Of a stretch of 64,000 nt of DNA, positions 1-10,236 are shown in pieces (within the stretch, counting starts at the first letter, position 1; each line of letters begins with the position of its first letter). The notes under the pieces were generated by a model. The model saw only the letters and a program-made list of their open reading frames with translations. It did not search any database and was not told the origin of the DNA. A program made the translations under genes and the position numbers. This DNA comes from Odontesthes bonariensis (lineage: Eukaryota; Chordata; Actinopteri; Atheriniformes; Atherinopsidae). The stretch spans positions 32,966,447 to 33,030,446 of the forward strand of contig NC_134507.1 in NCBI RefSeq assembly GCF_027942865.1. The letters are read 5' to 3'.

Positions 1-244
1 GTGAGCTTTGCTTGGTTGAGACGCTGGCTCCTCGGCCGACCAGGTAGGAACAATCGGGCCCTATTCAATGGCTGCTTTGTCTTTTACTCTGTGCAAAAGA
101 CTAGGGGTCTTGAGGCTTTGTTCTGACCGCTCATTGGGTGTAGAGGTTTTTTTCAAGCAATTCTCCCAGTCGGCCCAATCCCAGAGCCATCTCAAAGTGG
201 AGTTCACTTTCACTCTCTTTTCGCAGACTAAAAGCCAGAGTTTT

Positions 245-322
245 ATCTCAGAAGCTAAGCAGAGTCGGGCCTGGTTAGTACTTGGATGGGGAGACCGCCT
301 GGGAATACCAGGTGCTGTAAGC
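245..322 (+). pseudogene. 5'-truncated 5S rRNA copy, unit 1
   Basis: This matches about the last 78 nt of vertebrate 5S rRNA, starting near residue 42 and running to the 3' end. It keeps the whole internal control region (A box, intermediate element and C box, which TFIIIA binds) and is followed by TTTT at 324-327. The 5' strand of the terminal helix is missing, so a normal 5S cannot form. It uses the AGCTAAGC form, while the full minus-strand 5S has AGCCAAGC, so the two copies are not identical. It faces the full 5S 233 bp away, which makes an inverted pair. Confidence 0.85.
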
Positions 323-549
323 CTTTTGGCTTCTCCAGGCGCATGCAGTTTGACTGCGTCAAATGCAAAGGCAGTCCCTGTTTGACTTTTTGGAACTGCT
401 CCTTTGTCAGGACAAAGTTAAATGTATGAGGATCAAAGGCAACCATGACCTGGGACACCTTAGCAGATCCAGGATCAGCAAGATGGATCACAGGGTGATC
501 AACAGATGTTTCAACAAAAGACATGCAGAGAGAAGAGAAGACAAGAGAG

Positions 550-554
550 AAAAA
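550..554 (-). terminator. Pol III terminator of 5S (unit 1)
   Basis: A run of five T on the minus strand begins 2 nt after the 5S 3' end. It is present in each unit at the same offset. Confidence 0.85.
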
Positions 555-555
555 T

Positions 556-673
556 GCTTACAGCACCTGGTATTCCCAAGCAGTCTCCCATCCAAGTACT
601 AACCAGGCCCGACCCTGCTTGGCTTCCGAGTTCGGACGAGATCGGGCGTGTTCAGGGCGGTGTGGCCGTAAGC
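556..673 (-). rRNA. 5S ribosomal RNA, unit 1
   Basis: Full-length 5S rRNA of 118 nt, read from 673 down to 556, beginning GCTTACGGCC and ending GGTGCTGTAAGC so that both ends pair. The internal control region is intact. A T5 run (AAAAA at 550-554 on plus) a few bases past the 3' end is the RNA polymerase III terminator. An AT-rich ATATT motif lies about 20 bp upstream of the start. The product is the 5S component of the large ribosomal subunit. Confidence 0.96.
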
Positions 674-1040
674 CACAGTCCCCGTGACAAATATGTGTTA
701 CATAGGTGCTGGAACCATACGTTGCCCCTATTTTACCAGAGAGTTGGCTTGAGAGGCTGATGTTGAGCCTGCACGTCGACTTCCCTGATGTGATTGTTCT
801 CTGCAGCTGAAAATGGGACTCTCAGATAACTTAGTGTGTGTCTGTCAAGCTCCTCTGTTCTCTGTGTGTAGTTTGGTGTTCATGGTCATACAGAGAAACC
901 AGGGAAGCTCAATCCCACGACGTGCTCATAAACTGCGTCTTTTCTAAAGATTATAGTTCCATTTTAGAAGTCAGAATACAATGGCTCCCAGAAACTACCA
1001 CCATGTACCGCTGGTTTTGTTATTTCACAAGAGTTGGGAA

Positions 1041-1228
1041 GAGTGCACCGTTCCCAGCGGCACTGCAGTACCGGGTCGATGCGTGGAGTGAACGGAGCAA
1101 GCCCCTTTTTCAACCCCTGTGCCTAAAAATCCATTTAATATGTAGTCCTCATATAGAGGACGTATCAGATATTAAACTGATAAGAACAGATACTACACTT
1201 GATCTTAGCCAAAAGGCCGAGAAGCGAT
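1041..1228 (-). ncRNA. U2 snRNA, unit 1
   Basis: Read from 1228 downward it begins ATCGCTTCTCGGCC, the invariant U2 5' end. It contains the branch-point-pairing GTAGTA and an Sm-type site (ATTTTTAGG), and ends near GGAACGGTGCAC, for about 188 nt. U2 pairs with the intron branch site in the spliceosome. It should be transcribed by RNA polymerase II from a PSE/DSE promoter to the right. The two GC-rich TTTGCAC repeats at 1311-1347 and 1370-1403 are candidate distal elements. A 3'-box-like sequence lies around 1018-1034. Confidence 0.96.
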
Positions 1229-1310
1229 AACCCTCCACTGTTTCACGTCCGAGAGCCCTTCCTGGCACAATGCGCACTTGTGGCGGTGCTCTTTTGTTGC
1301 CTACAAAGCG

Positions 1311-1403
1311 TCACTTTGCACCTCCGCCCACCCGCTGCAGTGAGCACTCTTCAGCCGTTTCAGATGGTACAACTTTGCACTCCCGCCCGCTCCACTGAGC
1401 ACC
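1311..1403 (-). promoter_or_regulatory. Duplicated putative distal element upstream of U2
   Basis: Two imperfect copies of an ACTTTGCAC-CCGCCC-TGAGCAC block, about 59 bp apart, lie 83-175 bp upstream of the U2 start. Octamer-like TTTGCA next to a GC box (CCGCCC) is the usual make-up of vertebrate snRNA distal elements. Assigning that role here is inference. Confidence 0.45.
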
Positions 1404-1526
1404 GTTCAAACAACAACAATTTAGCGCTCCAGGCTTTGAACATGGGCACGGTCTCAAGAAATAAGGTGACTCTACTCCGAGAAGTCACTTGGCACAGCAA
1501 GAAGATTTCCTTTGCACAGACAGAAT

Positions 1527-1646
1527 GGGCTTCACCCGCAAAGGCAAAGCCTTCCAAAAATAGAAACAACTCATTAATGCTGCTCTCCACGGAAGTCTTT
1601 AGTAAAAGGCGAAAGACTTGTACGTTATGAAGAGAAACCAGAGTAC
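1527..1646 (-). ncRNA. U5 snRNA, unit 1
   Basis: Read from 1646 down it has the start TACTCTGGTTTCTCTTCA and the invariant loop I CGCCTTTTACTAAAGA. It also has the closing GTGGAGAG arm, an Sm site (ATTTTTGG) and a 9-bp 3' hairpin (GGCTTTGCC with GGGTGAAGCC). Length is about 120 nt; the 5' end could lie up to 6 nt further right. Loop I holds the exons in the tri-snRNP spliceosome. The stem sequence between loop and Sm site differs from mammalian U5, as is usual among U5 variants. Confidence 0.93.
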
Positions 1647-1950
1647 GAGTATTTGACACTGCGGGAGCAGTGCATCAGGCTAGTTGGCATAGCCACCTTC
1701 CCCACGGTGAGCTTTGCTTGGTTGAGACGCTGGCTCCTCGGCCGACCAGGTAGGAACAATCGGGCCCTATTCAATGGCTGCTTTGTCTTTTACTCTGTGC
1801 AAAAGACTAGGGGTCTTGAGGCTTTGTTCTGACCGCTCATTGGGTGTAGAGGTTTTTTTCAAGCAATTCTCCCAGTCGGCCCAATCCCAGAGCCATCTCA
1901 AAGTGGAGTTCACTTTCACTCTCTTTTCGCAGACTAAAAGCCAGAGTTTT

Positions 1951-2028
1951 ATCTCAGAAGCTAAGCAGAGTCGGGCCTGGTTAGTACTTGGATGGGGAGA
2001 CCGCCTGGGAATACCAGGTGCTGTAAGC
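1951..2028 (+). pseudogene. 5'-truncated 5S copy, unit 2
   Basis: Identical to the copy in unit 1, 1706 bp further on. Confidence 0.85.
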
Positions 2029-2261
2029 CTTTTGGCTTCTCCAGGCGCATGCAGTTTGACTGCGTCAAATGCAAAGGCAGTCCCTGTTTGACTTTTTGGA
2101 ACTGCTCCTTTGTCAGGACAAAGTTCAATGTATGAGGATCAAAGGCAACCATGACCTGGGACACCTTAGCAGATCCAGGATCAGCAAGATGGATCACAGG
2201 GTGATCAACAGATGTTTCAACAAAAGACATGCAGAGAGAAGAGAAGACAAGAGAGAAAAAT

Positions 2262-2379
2262 GCTTACAGCACCTGGTATTCCCAAGCAGTCTCCCATCCA
2301 AGTACTAACCAGGCCCGACCCTGCTTGGCTTCCGAGTTCGGACGAGATCGGGCGTGTTCAGGGCGGTGTGGCCGTAAGC
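2262..2379 (-). rRNA. 5S ribosomal RNA, unit 2
   Basis: Same sequence, terminator and orientation as in unit 1. Confidence 0.96.
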
Positions 2380-2746
2380 CACAGTCCCCGTGACAAATAT
2401 GTGTTACATAGGTGCTGGAACCATACGTTGCCCCTATTTTACCAGAGAGTTGGCTTGAGAGGCTGATGTTGAGCCTGCACGTCGACTTCCCTGATGTGAT
2501 TGTTCTCTGCAGCTGAAAATGGGACTCTCAGATAACTTAGTGTGTGTCTGTCAAGCTCCTCTGTTCTCTGTGTGTAGTTTGGTGTTCATGGTCATACAGA
2601 GAAACCAGGGAAGCTCAATCCCACGACGTGCTCATAAACTGCGTCTTTTCTAAAGATTATAGTTCCATTTTAGAAGTCAGAATACAATGGCTCCCAGAAA
2701 CTACCACCATGTACCGCTGGTTTTGTTATTTCACAAGAGTTGGGAA

Positions 2747-2934
2747 GAGTGCACCGTTCCCAGCGGCACTGCAGTACCGGGTCGATGCGTGGAGTGAACG
2801 GAGCAAGCCCCTTTTTCAACCCCTGTGCCTAAAAATCCATTTAATATGTAGTCCTCATATAGAGGACGTATCAGATATTAAACTGATAAGAACAGATACT
2901 ACACTTGATCTTAGCCAAAAGGCCGAGAAGCGAT
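2747..2934 (-). ncRNA. U2 snRNA, unit 2
   Basis: Same sequence as the unit 1 U2, with the same upstream repeats. Confidence 0.96.
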
Positions 2935-3232
2935 AACCCTCCACTGTTTCACGTCCGAGAGCCCTTCCTGGCACAATGCGCACTTGTGGCGGTGCTCTTT
3001 TGTTGCCTACAAAGCGTCACTTTGCACCTCCGCCCACCCGCTGCAGTGAGCACTCTTCAGCCGTTTCAGATGGTACAACTTTGCACTCCCGCCCGCTCCA
3101 CTGAGCACCGTTCAAACAACAACAATTTAGCGCTCCAGGCTTTGAACATGGGCACGGTCTCAAGAAATAAGGTGACTCTACTCCGAGAAGTCACTTGGCA
3201 CAGCAAGAAGATTTCCTTTGCACAGACAGAAT

Positions 3233-3352
3233 GGGCTTCACCCGCAAAGGCAAAGCCTTCCAAAAATAGAAACAACTCATTAATGCTGCTCTCCACGGAA
3301 GTCTTTAGTAAAAGGCGAAAGACTTGTACGTTATGAAGAGAAACCAGAGTAC
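3233..3352 (-). ncRNA. U5 snRNA, unit 2
   Basis: Same sequence as the unit 1 U5. Confidence 0.93.
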
Positions 3353-3656
3353 GAGTATTTGACACTGCGGGAGCAGTGCATCAGGCTAGTTGGCATAGCC
3401 ACCTTCCCCACGGTGAGCTTTGCTTGGTTGAGACGCTGGCTCCTCGGCCGACCAGGTAGGAACAATCGGGCCCTATTCAATGGCTGCTTTGTCTTTTACT
3501 CTGTGCAAAAGACTAGGGGTCTTGAGGCTTTGTTCTGACCGCTCATTGGGTGTAGAGGTTTTTTTCAAGCAATTCTCCCAGTCGGCCCAATCCCAGAGCC
3601 ATCTCAAAGTGGAGTTCACTTTCACTCTCTTTTCGCAGACTAAAAGCCAGAGTTTT

Positions 3657-3734
3657 ATCTCAGAAGCTAAGCAGAGTCGGGCCTGGTTAGTACTTGGATG
3701 GGGAGACCGCCTGGGAATACCAGGTGCTGTAAGC
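3657..3734 (+). pseudogene. 5'-truncated 5S copy, unit 3
   Basis: Identical to the copy in unit 1. Confidence 0.85.
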
Positions 3735-3967
3735 CTTTTGGCTTCTCCAGGCGCATGCAGTTTGACTGCGTCAAATGCAAAGGCAGTCCCTGTTTGACTT
3801 TTTGGAACTGCTCCTTTGTCAGGACAAAGTTCAATGTATGAGGATCAAAGGCAACCATGACCTGGGACACCTTAGCAGATCCAGGATCAGCAAGATGGAT
3901 CACAGGGTGATCAACAGATGTTTCAACAAAAGACATGCAGAGAGAAGAGAAGACAAGAGAGAAAAAT

Positions 3968-4085
3968 GCTTACAGCACCTGGTATTCCCAAGCAGTCTCC
4001 CATCCAAGTACTAACCAGGCCCGACCCTGCTTGGCTTCCGAGTTCGGACGAGATCGGGCGTGTTCAGGGCGGTGTGGCCGTAAGC
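3968..4085 (-). rRNA. 5S ribosomal RNA, unit 3
   Basis: Same as unit 1. Confidence 0.96.
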
Positions 4086-4452
4086 CACAGTCCCCGTGAC
4101 AAATATGTGTTACATAGGTGCTGGAACCATACGTTGCCCCTATTTTACCAGAGAGTTGGCTTGAGAGGCTGATGTTGAGCCTGCACGTCGACTTCCCTGA
4201 TGTGATTGTTCTCTGCAGCTGAAAATGGGACTCTCAGATAACTTAGTGTGTGTCTGTCAAGCTCCTCTGTTCTCTGTGTGTAGTTTGGTGTTCATGGTCA
4301 TACAGAGAAACCAGGGAAGCTCAATCCCACGACGTGCTCATAAACTGCGTCTTTTCTAAAGATTATAGTTCCATTTTAGAAGTCAGAATACAATGGCTCC
4401 CAGAAACTACCACCATGTACCGCTGGTTTTGTTATTTCACAAGAGTTGGGAA

Positions 4453-4640
4453 GAGTGCACCGTTCCCAGCGGCACTGCAGTACCGGGTCGATGCGTGGAG
4501 TGAACGGAGCAAGCCCCTTTTTCAACCCCTGTGCCTAAAAATCCATTTAATATGTAGTCCTCATATAGAGGACGTATCAGATATTAAACTGATAAGAACA
4601 GATACTACACTTGATCTTAGCCAAAAGGCCGAGAAGCGAT
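4453..4640 (-). ncRNA. U2 snRNA, unit 3
   Basis: Same as unit 1. Confidence 0.96.
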
Positions 4641-4938
4641 AACCCTCCACTGTTTCACGTCCGAGAGCCCTTCCTGGCACAATGCGCACTTGTGGCGGTG
4701 CTCTTTTGTTGCCTACAAAGCGTCACTTTGCACCTCCGCCCACCCGCTGCAGTGAGCACTCTTCAGCCGTTTCAGATGGTACAACTTTGCACTCCCGCCC
4801 GCTCCACTGAGCACCGTTCAAACAACAACAATTTAGCGCTCCAGGCTTTGAACATGGGCACGGTCTCAAGAAATAAGGTGACTCTACTCCGAGAAGTCAC
4901 TTGGCACAGCAAGAAGATTTCCTTTGCACAGACAGAAT

Positions 4939-5058
4939 GGGCTTCACCCGCAAAGGCAAAGCCTTCCAAAAATAGAAACAACTCATTAATGCTGCTCTCC
5001 ACGGAAGTCTTTAGTAAAAGGCGAAAGACTTGTACGTTATGAAGAGAAACCAGAGTAC
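4939..5058 (-). ncRNA. U5 snRNA, unit 3
   Basis: Same as unit 1. Confidence 0.93.
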
Positions 5059-5362
5059 GAGTATTTGACACTGCGGGAGCAGTGCATCAGGCTAGTTGGC
5101 ATAGCCACCTTCCCCACGGTGAGCTTTGCTTGGTTGAGACGCTGGCTCCTCGGCCGACCAGGTAGGAACAATCGGGCCCTATTCAATGGCTGCTTTGTCT
5201 TTTACTCTGTGCAAAAGACTAGGGGTCTTGAGGCTTTGTTCTGACCGCTCATTGGGTGTAGAGGTTTTTTTCAAGCAATTCTCCCAGTCGGCCCAATCCC
5301 AGAGCCATCTCAAAGTGGAGTTCACTTTCACTCTCTTTTCGCAGACTAAAAGCCAGAGTTTT

Positions 5363-5440
5363 ATCTCAGAAGCTAAGCAGAGTCGGGCCTGGTTAGTACT
5401 TGGATGGGGAGACCGCCTGGGAATACCAGGTGCTGTAAGC
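5363..5440 (+). pseudogene. 5'-truncated 5S copy, unit 4
   Basis: Identical to the copy in unit 1. Confidence 0.85.
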
Positions 5441-5673
5441 CTTTTGGCTTCTCCAGGCGCATGCAGTTTGACTGCGTCAAATGCAAAGGCAGTCCCTGTT
5501 TGACTTTTTGGAACTGCTCCTTTGTCAGGACAAAGTTCAATGTATGAGGATCAAAGGCAACCATGACCTGGGACACCTTAGCAGATCCAGGATCAGCAAG
5601 ATGGATCACAGGGTGATCAACAGATGTTTCAACAAAAGACATGCAGAGAGAAGAGAAGACAAGAGAGAAAAAT

Positions 5674-5791
5674 GCTTACAGCACCTGGTATTCCCAAGCA
5701 GTCTCCCATCCAAGTACTAACCAGGCCCGACCCTGCTTGGCTTCCGAGTTCGGACGAGATCGGGCGTGTTCAGGGCGGTGTGGCCGTAAGC
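5674..5791 (-). rRNA. 5S ribosomal RNA, unit 4
   Basis: Same as unit 1. Confidence 0.96.
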
Positions 5792-6158
5792 CACAGTCCC
5801 CGTGACAAATATGTGTTACATAGGTGCTGGAACCATACGTTGCCCCTATTTTACCAGAGAGTTGGCTTGAGAGGCTGATGTTGAGCCTGCACGTCGACTT
5901 CCCTGATGTGATTGTTCTCTGCAGCTGAAAATGGGACTCTCAGATAACTTAGTGTGTGTCTGTCAAGCTCCTCTGTTCTCTGTGTGTAGTTTGGTGTTCA
6001 TGGTCATACAGAGAAACCAGGGAAGCTCAATCCCACGACGTGCTCATAAACTGCGTCTTTTCTAAAGATTATAGTTCCATTTTAGAAGTCAGAATACAAT
6101 GGCTCCCAGAAACTACCACCATGTACCGCTGGTTTTGTTATTTCACAAGAGTTGGGAA

Positions 6159-6346
6159 GAGTGCACCGTTCCCAGCGGCACTGCAGTACCGGGTCGATGC
6201 GTGGAGTGAACGGAGCAAGCCCCTTTTTCAACCCCTGTGCCTAAAAATCCATTTAATATGTAGTCCTCATATAGAGGACGTATCAGATATTAAACTGATA
6301 AGAACAGATACTACACTTGATCTTAGCCAAAAGGCCGAGAAGCGAT
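6159..6346 (-). ncRNA. U2 snRNA, unit 4
   Basis: Same as unit 1. Confidence 0.96.
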
Positions 6347-6644
6347 AACCCTCCACTGTTTCACGTCCGAGAGCCCTTCCTGGCACAATGCGCACTTGTG
6401 GCGGTGCTCTTTTGTTGCCTACAAAGCGTCACTTTGCACCTCCGCCCACCCGCTGCAGTGAGCACTCTTCAGCCGTTTCAGATGGTACAACTTTGCACTC
6501 CCGCCCGCTCCACTGAGCACCGTTCAAACAACAACAATTTAGCGCTCCAGGCTTTGAACATGGGCACGGTCTCAAGAAATAAGGTGACTCTACTCCGAGA
6601 AGTCACTTGGCACAGCAAGAAGATTTCCTTTGCACAGACAGAAT

Positions 6645-6764
6645 GGGCTTCACCCGCAAAGGCAAAGCCTTCCAAAAATAGAAACAACTCATTAATGCTG
6701 CTCTCCACGGAAGTCTTTAGTAAAAGGCGAAAGACTTGTACGTTATGAAGAGAAACCAGAGTAC
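6645..6764 (-). ncRNA. U5 snRNA, unit 4 (last U5 of the array)
   Basis: Same as unit 1. The fifth unit is cut before its U5 gene. Confidence 0.93.
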
Positions 6765-7068
6765 GAGTATTTGACACTGCGGGAGCAGTGCATCAGGCTA
6801 GTTGGCATAGCCACCTTCCCCACGGTGAGCTTTGCTTGGTTGAGACGCTGGCTCCTCGGCCGACCAGGTAGGAACAATCGGGCCCTATTCAATGGCTGCT
6901 TTGTCTTTTACTCTGTGCAAAAGACTAGGGGTCTTGAGGCTTTGTTCTGACCGCTCATTGGGTGTAGAGGTTTTTTTCAAGCAATTCTCCCAGTCGGCCC
7001 AATCCCAGAGCCATCTCAAAGTGGAGTTCACTTTCACTCTCTTTTCGCAGACTAAAAGCCAGAGTTTT

Positions 7069-7146
7069 ATCTCAGAAGCTAAGCAGAGTCGGGCCTGGTT
7101 AGTACTTGGATGGGGAGACCGCCTGGGAATACCAGGTGCTGTAAGC
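7069..7146 (+). pseudogene. 5'-truncated 5S copy, unit 5
   Basis: Identical to the copy in unit 1. Confidence 0.85.
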
Positions 7147-7379
7147 CTTTTGGCTTCTCCAGGCGCATGCAGTTTGACTGCGTCAAATGCAAAGGCAGTC
7201 CCTGTTTGACTTTTTGGAACTGCTCCTTTGTCAGGACAAAGTTCAATGTATGAGGATCAAAGGCAACCATGACCTGGGACACCTTAGCAGATCCAGGATC
7301 AGCAAGATGGATCACAGGGTGATCAACAGATGTTTCAACAAAAGACATGCAGAGAGAAGAGAAGACAAGAGAGAAAAAT

Positions 7380-7497
7380 GCTTACAGCACCTGGTATTCC
7401 CAAGCAGTCTCCCATCCAAGTACTAACCAGGCCCGACCCTGCTTGGCTTCCGAGTTCGGACGAGATCGGGCGTGTTCAGGGCGGTGTGGCCGTAAGC
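7380..7497 (-). rRNA. 5S ribosomal RNA, unit 5
   Basis: Same as unit 1; last full 5S of the array. Confidence 0.96.
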
Positions 7498-7864
7498 CAC
7501 AGTCCCCGTGACAAATATGTGTTACATAGGTGCTGGAACCATACGTTGCCCCTATTTTACCAGAGAGTTGGCTTGAGAGGCTGATGTTGAGCCTGCACGT
7601 CGACTTCCCTGATGTGATTGTTCTCTGCAGCTGAAAATGGGACTCTCAGATAACTTAGTGTGTGTCTGTCAAGCTCCTCTGTTCTCTGTGTGTAGTTTGG
7701 TGTTCATGGTCATACAGAGAAACCAGGGAAGCTCAATCCCACGACGTGCTCATAAACTGCGTCTTTTCTAAAGATTATAGTTCCATTTTAGAAGTCAGAA
7801 TACAATGGCTCCCAGAAACTACCACCATGTACCGCTGGTTTTGTTATTTCACAAGAGTTGGGAA

Positions 7865-8052
7865 GAGTGCACCGTTCCCAGCGGCACTGCAGTACCGGGT
7901 CGATGCGTGGAGTGAACGGAGCAAGCCCCTTTTTCAACCCCTGTGCCTAAAAATCCATTTAATATGTAGTCCTCATATAGAGGACGTATCAGATATTAAA
8001 CTGATAAGAACAGATACTACACTTGATCTTAGCCAAAAGGCCGAGAAGCGAT
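7865..8052 (-). ncRNA. U2 snRNA, unit 5 (array edge)
   Basis: The gene body equals the other U2 copies. Its upstream flank is native for only about 160 bp (to 8214). It keeps the first TTTGCAC/GC-box repeat and most of the second, so it may still have a promoter although the rest of the unit is gone. Confidence 0.95.
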
Positions 8053-8214
8053 AACCCTCCACTGTTTCACGTCCGAGAGCCCTTCCTGGCACAATGCGCA
8101 CTTGTGGCGGTGCTCTTTTGTTGCCTACAAAGCGTCACTTTGCACCTCCGCCCACCCGCTGCAGTGAGCACTCTTCAGCCGTTTCAGATGGTACAACTTT
8201 GCACTCCCGCCCGC

Positions 8215-8905
8215 TCAGGACAAAGTTAAATGTATGAGGATCAAAACCAACAATGGCCTGGGACATCTCAGCAGGTCCAGGATCAGAAACATGGAGACTG
8301 AGGGCCAATAGAAACAGAGGTGTCTGCCAACCAATCAGCAGCAGCCGAAGCTGGTTAACTTCCTCGTGTCTGTGTGTCTGTGTGTGTGTGTTTGTCACAG
8401 GGTGATCGGCAAATTTTTCAACACAAGACATGCAGGACGCAGAAGTAAATATAACTGTATTTTTTTGAAGAATTGGAAAGAATTGTCCTTGTGGATAAAA
8501 GACACGTCATTAACATCCATTTCTGTGACGGAAGTTAATAATTATTTGTGTTGACAGCAGCACCGTCACTGTGAAGGAGAGAGCATGAGAGTGTTATAAA
8601 TAGTAGCTGATGGATCACTATTGTCTATACCTGGGTGGTAGAACACAAACAGTTATACATATAGATTATATAAACCACCCCAGTCAGAACATCACCTGAG
8701 ATGTCTACCCTGTAAGGGACATTTGTTTTTTGAGGTGTGGGAGTTAGAGGCAGCTGGAAGCTCTAACAGTCAACCAGCCACAGAGGATGAAGCTCTGATC
8801 ACTTTTTTCTCATTCTCATGAGAAAATCTCAGCAATCTCATTGCTTTACAACTTCACCGCTTGACTAGGCTCATGGATTATCTATTTACAATACATCTTC
8901 ACTGT
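8215..8905 (+). repeat. Tail of 5S-linked dispersed repeat, flanking the array
   Basis: From AGGACAAAGTTAAATG onward this aligns with about 53978-54620 over its whole length, with scattered substitutions and small indels. It therefore belongs to one repeated segment that starts with a truncated 5S (see 53816-54620). The array unit carries only the first part of this segment (about 245-533), with roughly 105 bp missing near 510. A GT-rich microsatellite lies at 8374-8397. No coding capacity is evident. Confidence 0.8.
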
Positions 8906-9938
8906 AAAGTCCAATAGCTGTCCTGACATACATACATTCCTTAACTTTACTAGGTTAATTACCATATGCACTTATGACTGATTTTTATGAAGTAAAAGTT
9001 AGTTGCATGGTGAAAAATGCAAAAAACTTAGTGTTTACAGTGAAGATGACTTTATTTAGAGTGAAGCTCATTCAACAATAAGTAGCAACACAGTCTCACT
9101 CCCACTGCGCATTCAAAGAAGAAGAAGTGTGCATGGTGCAACATTCAGTCTCTCCCGCTCAGCAAAGTATATTAGGTCTATGTCAGCAACGCAGCAGTCC
9201 AGCACACAGGCCGGGGCACTGAGGGCAGCCTGCTGAGTCCAGTTTTTTTAATTCTTTTGAAGAAGAATAAATAAGGTAAGTTATCAAGCAAGTATGTTTG
9301 TTAATATGTTTTAATTACTGCTCTGACAGTTAGCGTTCACTAGCTAACGTTAGCATTAGTTAGCTAGCTAACGAACCAAACAGGCATAACGTTAGCCTGT
9401 TCAGGCCATGGTTAAGGCGAGTTTGGGCGGTTTCCCAGTCCTGTGATTATCTTAAAACCTTCGAAAAGTTCCAAAGCCTAATTACTTTGAAAGTCTCACA
9501 TTTGAAATGTTGTAGCATGAGTTTTCCGTTTTCCCCAAATTGACAGCGATGGCATTTTGGCCTGACTTTCAAATTTGCAACGTGGAAATGACGGTTTTCA
9601 GTTAAGGCAGCATGAATGTGTTTGATGCAGAGAGGAGGATAAATGAGGTTCATAATGCACTGGCGCTGTCTTTCCTTGGGGAAATGGTGAAGGCTGGTGT
9701 AGTAGCATAGATGCTTTCGCATCCTATGAGTCATGACGGCCCTAATTGCACACCGCAATAAGGGTAAATAGCCATTTACTGCAGGTGGGATGGACTATAT
9801 AGCCCAGTTACCTCCTCATCTCGCTCTTTTTGCGCTCCGTGCCCATATTATTTCCCAGCAGAGTGGCTGAGCTCAGGTGTCTTGCTCCGTGTGCGACACA
9901 TTACCCAGTTGGTTTGAGGTGGTATTACTATTTTCAAA
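8906..9938. other. Intergenic; no gene recognised
   Basis: AT-rich sequence. At 9335-9395 there are several GCTAACGTTAGC-type repeats, common around teleost promoters. AATAAATAAG followed by GTAAGTTATC (near 9273) could be the donor of an untranslated exon, but nothing ties it to a gene. Confidence 0.5.
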
Positions 9939-10226
9939 ATAAATTGGCAATTGGCAACAATTTATCAAGAACCCATTTTAAATTTGGAACTTCATACCAA
10001 TATTGTTCCATATGTAGTATCTATGTCGGGGAAAATTATGTTTGTAGATCAATGACCAAGAAAGAAGCATCTGTTTATGAAAGTAGGATAGTTTTGAGGG
10101 GATTTTTTCAACATTATAATTACAAAGTAAAAAGAAATTTAGGCCTCCTAATTTGGAGAAAATTAAATTCGGTATAAAGTTCCAAATTGAAGATGTGTTC
10201 TTGATAAATTGTTTAAGCCAATTTAT
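9939..10226. mobile_element. MITE with about 58-bp terminal inverted repeats
   Basis: The ends ATAAATTGGC...AACAATTTATCAAGAAC and, reversed, ATAAATTGGC...AACAATTTATCAAGAAC match for about 58 bp with a small internal duplication (CAATTGG) on the left. The element is about 290 bp with no coding potential, so it is non-autonomous. I could not define a target-site duplication, so the superfamily is open. Confidence 0.7.
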
Positions 10227-10236
10227 CCATAAGGTC

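Larger units (their letters stand above)
1..8214. repeat. Tandem array of a 1706-bp 5S/U2/U5 RNA gene unit
   Basis: Four complete units start at 1, 1707, 3413 and 5119. A fifth starts at 6825 and is cut after 1390 bp at about 8214. Unit 1 begins exactly at the window edge in mid-spacer, so the array likely continues to the left. Each unit holds a 5'-truncated 5S copy on plus, then a full 5S, a U2 and a U5 gene on minus. The only difference I noticed between units is at 420 (A) versus 2126 and equivalent sites (C), which suggests strong homogenisation. The many short ORFs repeated every 1706 bp are by-products of the RNA genes and spacers. Linkage of 5S to snRNA genes is known in some fish; I recall a sole species with U1, U2 and U5. 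I found no convincing U1 here. Confidence 0.97.

Noticed and set aside
1650-1760. U1 snRNA in the array (CCTACCTGG and GAAGGTGG on minus)
   Set aside because: The words are in order, but spacing, stem-loops and the Sm site of U1 are missing; more likely the U5 upstream region.
68-8229. Sets of 60-143 aa ORFs repeated every 1706 bp as a protein family
   Set aside because: They overlap 5S, U2, U5 and spacers on both strands and recur only because the unit is a tandem repeat; no start context, domains or codon bias.
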